A stretch of DNA of 64,000 nt from positions 1 to 64,000 of the forward strand of contig NW_025777581.1 of assembly GCF_021130785.1 (NCBI RefSeq), written 5' to 3'. The stretch's first letter is position 1, and every line of letters begins with the position of its first letter. The DNA is from Homalodisca vitripennis (lineage: Eukaryota > Arthropoda > Insecta > Hemiptera > Cicadellidae). The translations under genes and the position numbers were made by a program. The notes beneath the pieces are model-generated. The model ran no database searches, was not told where the DNA came from, and saw only the letters and a program-made list of their open reading frames with translations. Positions 59,421 to 64,000 of this stretch are shown piece by piece.

Positions 59421-59824
59421 GAATATATTTTCGGATTAAATTCAATTCTTGGATTAAAATAACCTTCTTAGTTTTGTAAAGAAAGGAAACTGTAGAGATA
59501 GGACAAAATGACTTTTGTTCCCTGTTGCTAAGCTTAAAGGAGCTTTAGAAGAAGAAAAAATTTGTGACTCAGAGCTAAGCTAGCCCTAAGTGTAGGTCAT
59601 CCTGTAGATACCAGAAGCAGAATGTCATTCATTACATTCATGTATACATAACAGTCCTATGTTATCAATTCATAGCAGCTCCACTGGACTAAAGTGAGAG
59701 CACACACACACACTACTTGTCCTGCTGAATGTAACATAACAATCCAATTGGCGCTAATCTTACTCCATCTATCTAGAATGACATGTATATGTTTATTTAT
59801 TTGTTGTTTGTATTATCTTTTCAG

Positions 59825-60079
59825 ACTGAGGTACAAGAATTTGTGTTAGAAAACCCTAACATATCAGTGCAGAAGTCTGTTGACTTCATGAAGCAGATCG
59901 TAGGAGTTGCTGTTTCCACTGTTTCATACATAAGAAACATCTTTCCACCATCAGCGTTTAAAACAATAAAAATAAGTGGACAGAAGATTTGGCTCCTGAA
60001 GGGAAATAGTGATATCCCTGCAACATTCACATTGATCAACTGGATTAAGAGTGCATTTGAGGCAGTTCGAGAAAATATT
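59825..60079 (+). CDS. HORMA-domain protein (HORMAD/Hop1-like), exon 2
   Basis: The 255-nt exon lies between acceptor TCTTTTCAG and donor ATT|GTAAGT and reads open in phase 0 at both ends. It encodes the start of a HORMA domain: the QKSVDFMKQIVGVAVSTVSY segment and IRNIFPPSAFKT match the SVSxxxYLRxIFPExxF pattern of HORMAD1/2 and Hop1. LLKGNSDIPATFTLINWIK and AFEAVRENI follow the family pattern for the next helices. HORMADs build the meiotic chromosome axis and control recombination and synapsis. Exons 2-5 here join in phase (255+131+143+96 nt so far). MAD2 and REV7 share the fold but lack the YIRNIFP wording, so they fit less well. The gene continues past the window. Confidence 0.85.
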
Positions 60080-60598
60080 GTAAGTTAATGTAGCTTATAC
60101 TTTTTTTATTTAAGATTGATACAACATTACAAAAATAGAACTTTTTTACTTGGATTTTTTAGAATACAGTATAAATTAACTTAAAATATTTTATATAACT
60201 TTATATAATCAAATTGTAGTATAAATTAATTTAAAATATTGTATATAACTTTATATAATCAAATTTCCCTTTTTTTCTTTAATTTAAATTTTGTTTGTTG
60301 AAGGAAGGAAATTAATGTAAAATCTGTTTGTATAAAAATAATGTTATTACACTCTATGTAGAACGGATAAGCCTGCAAATAACGTGATACAACACAAGGA
60401 TTCTTTATTACACTTATAAAATTCCCAGTTTCTTAAATGTTCATACTAATAATATAAATAATTCAGAAAGTAATTCTTGCTTTTAATAATGGTTTTGTTA
60501 TTTTTAAAAGTACTCTTCTACTATAAACTATTTTATGGCAACTTTATCTTCTATCTTTAAAGATTTTAAATGTTTATTATCGTTTTGACATATATTAG
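60080..60598 (+). other. HORMA gene intron 2, with 49-bp tandem repeat
   Basis: Between exons 2 and 3; it holds a two-copy tandem repeat at about 60170-60265 (GTATAAATTAACTTAAAATA and its near copy). Confidence 0.8.
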
Positions 60599-60729
60599 TT
60601 GAAGAAGATGGTTTTTGTCATACAAGAACAAGATGGACATGAAACTTTGGAAGTTTACACTTTCAATTTTTCTTATAACTTTGAAGCAATCAGTTGCCAT
60701 ATTTTGAATGGAAATACTGGACAGGAAAT
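60599..60729 (+). CDS. HORMA-domain protein, exon 3
   Basis: The 131-nt exon follows acceptor TATTAG and ends AAAT|GTAAGT. It reads LKKMVFVIQEQDG, then TLEVYTFNFSYNFEAI and ILNGNTGQE, with two bases left over. L-x-K-x-L-x-x-MVxxI followed by LExYxFxFxY is the central beta-hairpin of HORMADs, where the family has a partly acidic insert before the YxFxF strand, as here. The acceptor has a weak pyrimidine tract, yet phase and homology on both sides agree. The overlapping minus-strand open frame is a shadow. Confidence 0.85.
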
Positions 60730-62790
60730 GTAAGTATATACAGATTTTGTTTTTGAAGTGCAATAAATATGTTGAAATAAGATTCATACAACATTATTTT
60801 TTATCAATCATGCATTTTTATGAATGGAATACCCACACATTATTAAAAAAATACATAAAATGTTTTAAATAGTCAAATTTTATATTATAACATTCAAACA
60901 TATTTTGTATATAATGACAAACAATGCAGCAACGGCGAAGTAAACCCCAATAACATGAGGTACTGGGCCTTTGAGAACCCACACAATGACATATGATTTG
61001 CCCTATGTTTACATTTAAAAATTTATAGATTCAAACACTCAACTTAATTTTGGAACACACTGTCCATAGGTTTTGATGAACATATCTTACATGGACTCCC
61101 CATGGGCGTTTTAGACAGAAAACACTTTGTTTTATGTCAATACACCAAACTGTGCTCCCGCTATACATATTGTGCCTCAGTGTCATCAGTTGTTTACCAT
61201 CCCTCCCCATTCCTACCCACCTCTTACCATCATCCAAAAGCCAGCCCTAATGTATAGTTACACATATGTTAATTTATACCTTACACATAAGGGATCAAGT
61301 ATGATTTAATTTACACGTAAACAAAAATTTTTTACAGTGGTTTACAAAATTACGCACCCAGGATAATGAGTAAGAGCATAGTATGACCAATGCCGAATTT
61401 GTTAAGAGTAAAACAAAGTGTTTACTCTGTAATTCTCCCCGTTCAAGAATAAAAGTTAACATAGCACTTTGATAATAACTTTTATTCGTATAATTCAAAA
61501 CTTACTTAAAAAAAAAAACATAATTTTCTGTATTAAGAATTTTCAAAGTTGTAGTTTAGTTGAAAATCGCCAAAAATCAATCAATACCTTTTTTCGTGAT
61601 TAATGAAAAAAAGTAGAAGTTTGTAAGTTTATAAATTATTTGCTGTATAAATTAAATGTGGAAATAAACAAGCTAATTTTTAATGTTCATTATTGTAGTT
61701 CTATTAGTTAATTATGGTTAATTTTCAATCTCGAGTATCTATACTTTTTGATTCGAGAGTAATTTTTGACAGCGGTAAGCAGTGTGCCAGTGGTGGTGGA
61801 TTCTCTCTAGATCAATATCTGTTGATATATTCTAACCGATGTATGTTACAGTGCGCCACACTCATTCACACAATATTTTATAATGGCATGACTCATGAAT
61901 AATATCATATTAACATATTATAATTATTTTAATGTTTGTGAATATTTTATTATGAATATGAAAAATTAAATTTAAAACTTTGCTGTCCCCAAATCTTGCC
62001 GCCCTTTGCGAGAGCACAGAATACCATGTGCATAAATATGGGCCTGTATATGATAAAAAGATATTGGTGTGCTCCAGCCAATATTTAACCAACCAGGCAA
62101 GGAAAGGAAGGTAAAGTAGAAAGGTCTTCAATAATCCATTAAGAATCTTCAACAAGAATAGCTTAAAACATAAATATCCATTTTTTGTTTTGGTCAGATT
62201 CAGTTAAGAACTTTACCTACAACCAATAATTTTATTACTCAGTTATATTAATTTTTGTTGGTATTTTTTTTACTTGTAATGGTTTATACCTTTGTTACAA
62301 TTTTATGAAGAAATAAACAATTTCAAATTTAATTATGGCATAAGATTGACATTTTGTCATACCAGTGACAGAGAATCATTGTATAAATATACATAAATAA
62401 ATATTCATTAGGTATGAAATATATTATACTTAAAATAGATTAACTTTTATTCGTATAATTCAAAACTTACTTTAAAAAAAAACATAATTTTTTAGTGAGG
62501 GTGGGTTTTATTTCATGATTTGTAACATCTAATATGACTGTATTCCAACATCAGAATCTGATTTTTTCTCTAGTTTTACACAGAATCTTTACTCTGTGTT
62601 GAAAGTTACGTTAATTGATATTAACATTTTAAAAAATTGTCTAAAGAAACTTACTATCTGTGTTATTTTGGGTCAGAAGTAAGATTTTGAGATTAATAAT
62701 AATGTGTATGTTTAAGAAATTTAGAATACAAAAAAAAGAATAAATATTTTGAAGAGAAGTTCAACCTCATGATAGCTGATTATTTTGTAG
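60730..62790 (+). other. HORMA gene intron 3, repeat-bearing
   Basis: A 2.1-kb intron containing dispersed repeat family C copy 2 (61440-61770) and, at about 62446-62500, a near-identical duplicate of 61471-61525 (CTTTTATTCGTATAATTCAA). Otherwise nothing recognised. Confidence 0.75.
61440..61770 (+). repeat. Dispersed repeat family C, copy 2
   Basis: Counterpart of 22550-22920. A short part of it (61471-61525) recurs almost exactly at 62446-62500. Class unknown. Confidence 0.55.
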
Positions 62791-62933
62791 GACACTTGAA
62801 AGCAAGACTGTACCTGATAACATTATGTCTGCAATACATTTGTTATTGCGTAGATTGATTGTGATAACAGAAAACTTACAACCTCTTCCCAATAATTCTG
62901 AACTAAGCATGCGGCTTGAGTTCTGTGAAAATG
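62791..62933 (+). CDS. HORMA-domain protein, exon 4
   Basis: The 143-nt exon follows TATTTTGTAG and ends AAATG|GTAAGT. With the two bases from exon 3 it opens with Met, then TLESKTVPDNIMSAIHLLLR and RLIVITENLQPLPNNSELSM, ending RLEFCENG. The segment corresponds to the amphipathic helix (LxRxLxxLxxTLxPLP) and the following strand MKLxYxxxTPxDYxP of HORMADs. One base carries over to exon 5. The upstream half of the open frame is intron-free and continuous. Confidence 0.85.
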
Positions 62934-63806
62934 GTAAGTGGATCATTCATTACTGCACTCTGTATCAACTTATTATTTTTAGAGATAATATTATTAATAG
63001 AGATAATAGCTAGTGATTATTAGATTATTCTTAGAGAACATGTCTTAATTTTTAGTGTTTAACATTAGACAAATTTTGTTTCTAGTCTGAGCTTATTTGC
63101 ATTGTATAAGAACTCAATCTGGTTTTTTCTTGATTTCAATGGAGACATTTTTTCTATGAAATAAATTATTGTGAGTTACACTACTTGTCAAAATGGGTTA
63201 CAAAGGGCTAAAATATTAAAATATAAAAGTTGTATCTTTCTAGTTGGACACACTTGAAATTGACCATTGGACACATAAAATAATCGTTATATAATGTCTG
63301 AAATTTACAAAAAAATATTGAAAGTCACCACTTATGTATATTGTTAGCTGATGTTAAATTAACATTTATTTATATATCTGATGATTAATAGTTACGTAAT
63401 GCTGCATCAGAGTTTTTTTAGTTTTGTATTATATATTTTATTGTGTTTCAGTTGGTATAGCAGGAAATAGTTATTATAATGAAGGGTGTTTTATCAAATT
63501 TATATTTGTCTGGATTCATAGTTCTTAAGCATTCAGCAGTGTAACTTTTTGAGAACGATTGGGATGCCCTCCCAATTTATCACCTGACCTTGATAATACA
63601 ATTCGTCTTGAAATATTTTGGCTTTATTGCAGAAAGCCATCTTTATTCAACAAATGTTAGATTAAAACTGGTAGACTACTAATACATTTCTTCAGATGAA
63701 TGAAGAGCGTAGAACTTCATAATTGGCTGAAGATTAATCAATCACTGATCTATCTGATCAATCACGAATTGATGTGGCTTCTTTATCACACACAAATGCG
63801 CGAGCA

Positions 63807-63850
<44 letters not shown>

Positions 63851-63904
63851 CAGTATATAATTGTATAGATATATACAAAAACTATGATTTACTCTTTGTT
63901 TCAG
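62934..63904 (+). other. HORMA gene intron 4
   Basis: AT-rich intron ending TTGTTTCAG; includes a (CA)n array at 63810-63846. Nothing else recognised. Confidence 0.75.
63810..63846. repeat. (CA)n microsatellite
   Basis: CA array about 60 bp upstream of the exon 5 acceptor. Confidence 0.97.
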
Positions 63905-64000
63905 TGCCTGCCAGCTACAAATTGCCAGAGCACTTCATACCAGTGGAATCTCTTTCTATAAACTTTCCAGTTGAAGCTTACACCATCAAATTGGGAAAGG
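63905..64000 (+). CDS. HORMA-domain protein, exon 5 (cut by window end)
   Basis: After TTGTTTCAG the frame continues VPASYKLPEHFIPVESLSIN, then FPVEAYTIKLGK, up to the window edge. The PxxYxPPxF segment and the later LKVGxV-like strand are where HORMAD1/2 place the last beta strands of the HORMA safety belt. About 221 residues are assembled so far, so the HORMA domain is nearly complete; the C-terminal tail, including any closure motif or zinc finger, lies beyond 64000. The exon may end a few bases past the window, as GGGAAAGG could precede a donor. Confidence 0.75.

Larger units (their letters stand above)
51285..59824 (+). other. Proposed intron 1 of the HORMA gene, transposon-rich
   Basis: Donor GTAAGT, acceptor TATCTTTTCAG. 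It contains hAT-like MITEs (51636-52206, 52276-53304 with a nested element, 53622-54469), a tandem duplication and a mariner copy. Non-repeat stretches (for example 54470-55690) show nothing recognisable. Confidence 0.4.

Overview
The window looks like AT-rich nuclear DNA of an arthropod, most likely an insect. The reasons are spliced genes with GT-AG introns of several kb, long (TA)n arrays, and a dense mixture of hAT, Tc1/mariner, copia, gypsy and LINE copies, nearly all broken. No bacterial-type gene, operon, rRNA or complete tRNA gene is visible. Most long open frames are transposon debris or artefacts of (TA)n repeats. Two host genes can be assembled from splice signals, and both lie on the plus strand.

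Gene 1 (20582-29821) has three coding exons (71, 235 and 111 nt) separated by introns of 5.3 and 3.5 kb. It predicts a 138-residue protein: a signal peptide followed by one almost uninterrupted heptad coiled coil. The heptad register continues across the exon 2/exon 3 junction, and a polyadenylation signal follows the stop codon. I do not recognise the family. It is the best candidate here for something undescribed.

Gene 2 (51246 to beyond 64000) is the 5' part of a HORMA-domain gene of the HORMAD/Hop1 (meiotic chromosome axis) type. Four exons from 59825 onward join in phase. A 13-codon first exon at 51246 is a plausible start. Its first intron of about 8.5 kb carries five transposon copies and a tandem duplication.

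Mobile elements from left to right: a 4.3-kb hAT element (1894-6210) with a perfect 8-bp target duplication and a broken ZMYM1-like transposase; a short hAT-type MITE (6555-7242); a minus-strand LINE fragment (11300-12570); a GC-rich block with inverted ends (13157-13767); a Tc1-like element with inverted repeats of about 465 bp (17622-20067); a pogo-like C-terminal fragment (24120-24790) and a Helitron helicase tail (28211-28345) inside introns of gene 1; a tRNA-like SINE end between TA arrays (30670-30870); and a plus-strand LINE (35780-37550). These are followed by a second LINE on the minus strand, split by a young copia element (37769-41237). That copia has lost reverse transcriptase and RNase H but keeps 239-bp LTRs that differ at about two positions. 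Then come a second hAT/ZMYM pseudogene (42600-44150), a gypsy pol pseudogene (48330-50110), an inverted pair of hAT-like MITEs with nested insertions (51636-53304), a second copy of the 6.5-kb MITE in opposite orientation (53622-54469) and a degenerate mariner (56735-58004) inside one arm of a tandem duplication.

Several dispersed repeat pairs of unknown class link distant parts of the window. All calls were made by eye from translation, splice sites and terminal repeats; no database search was run.
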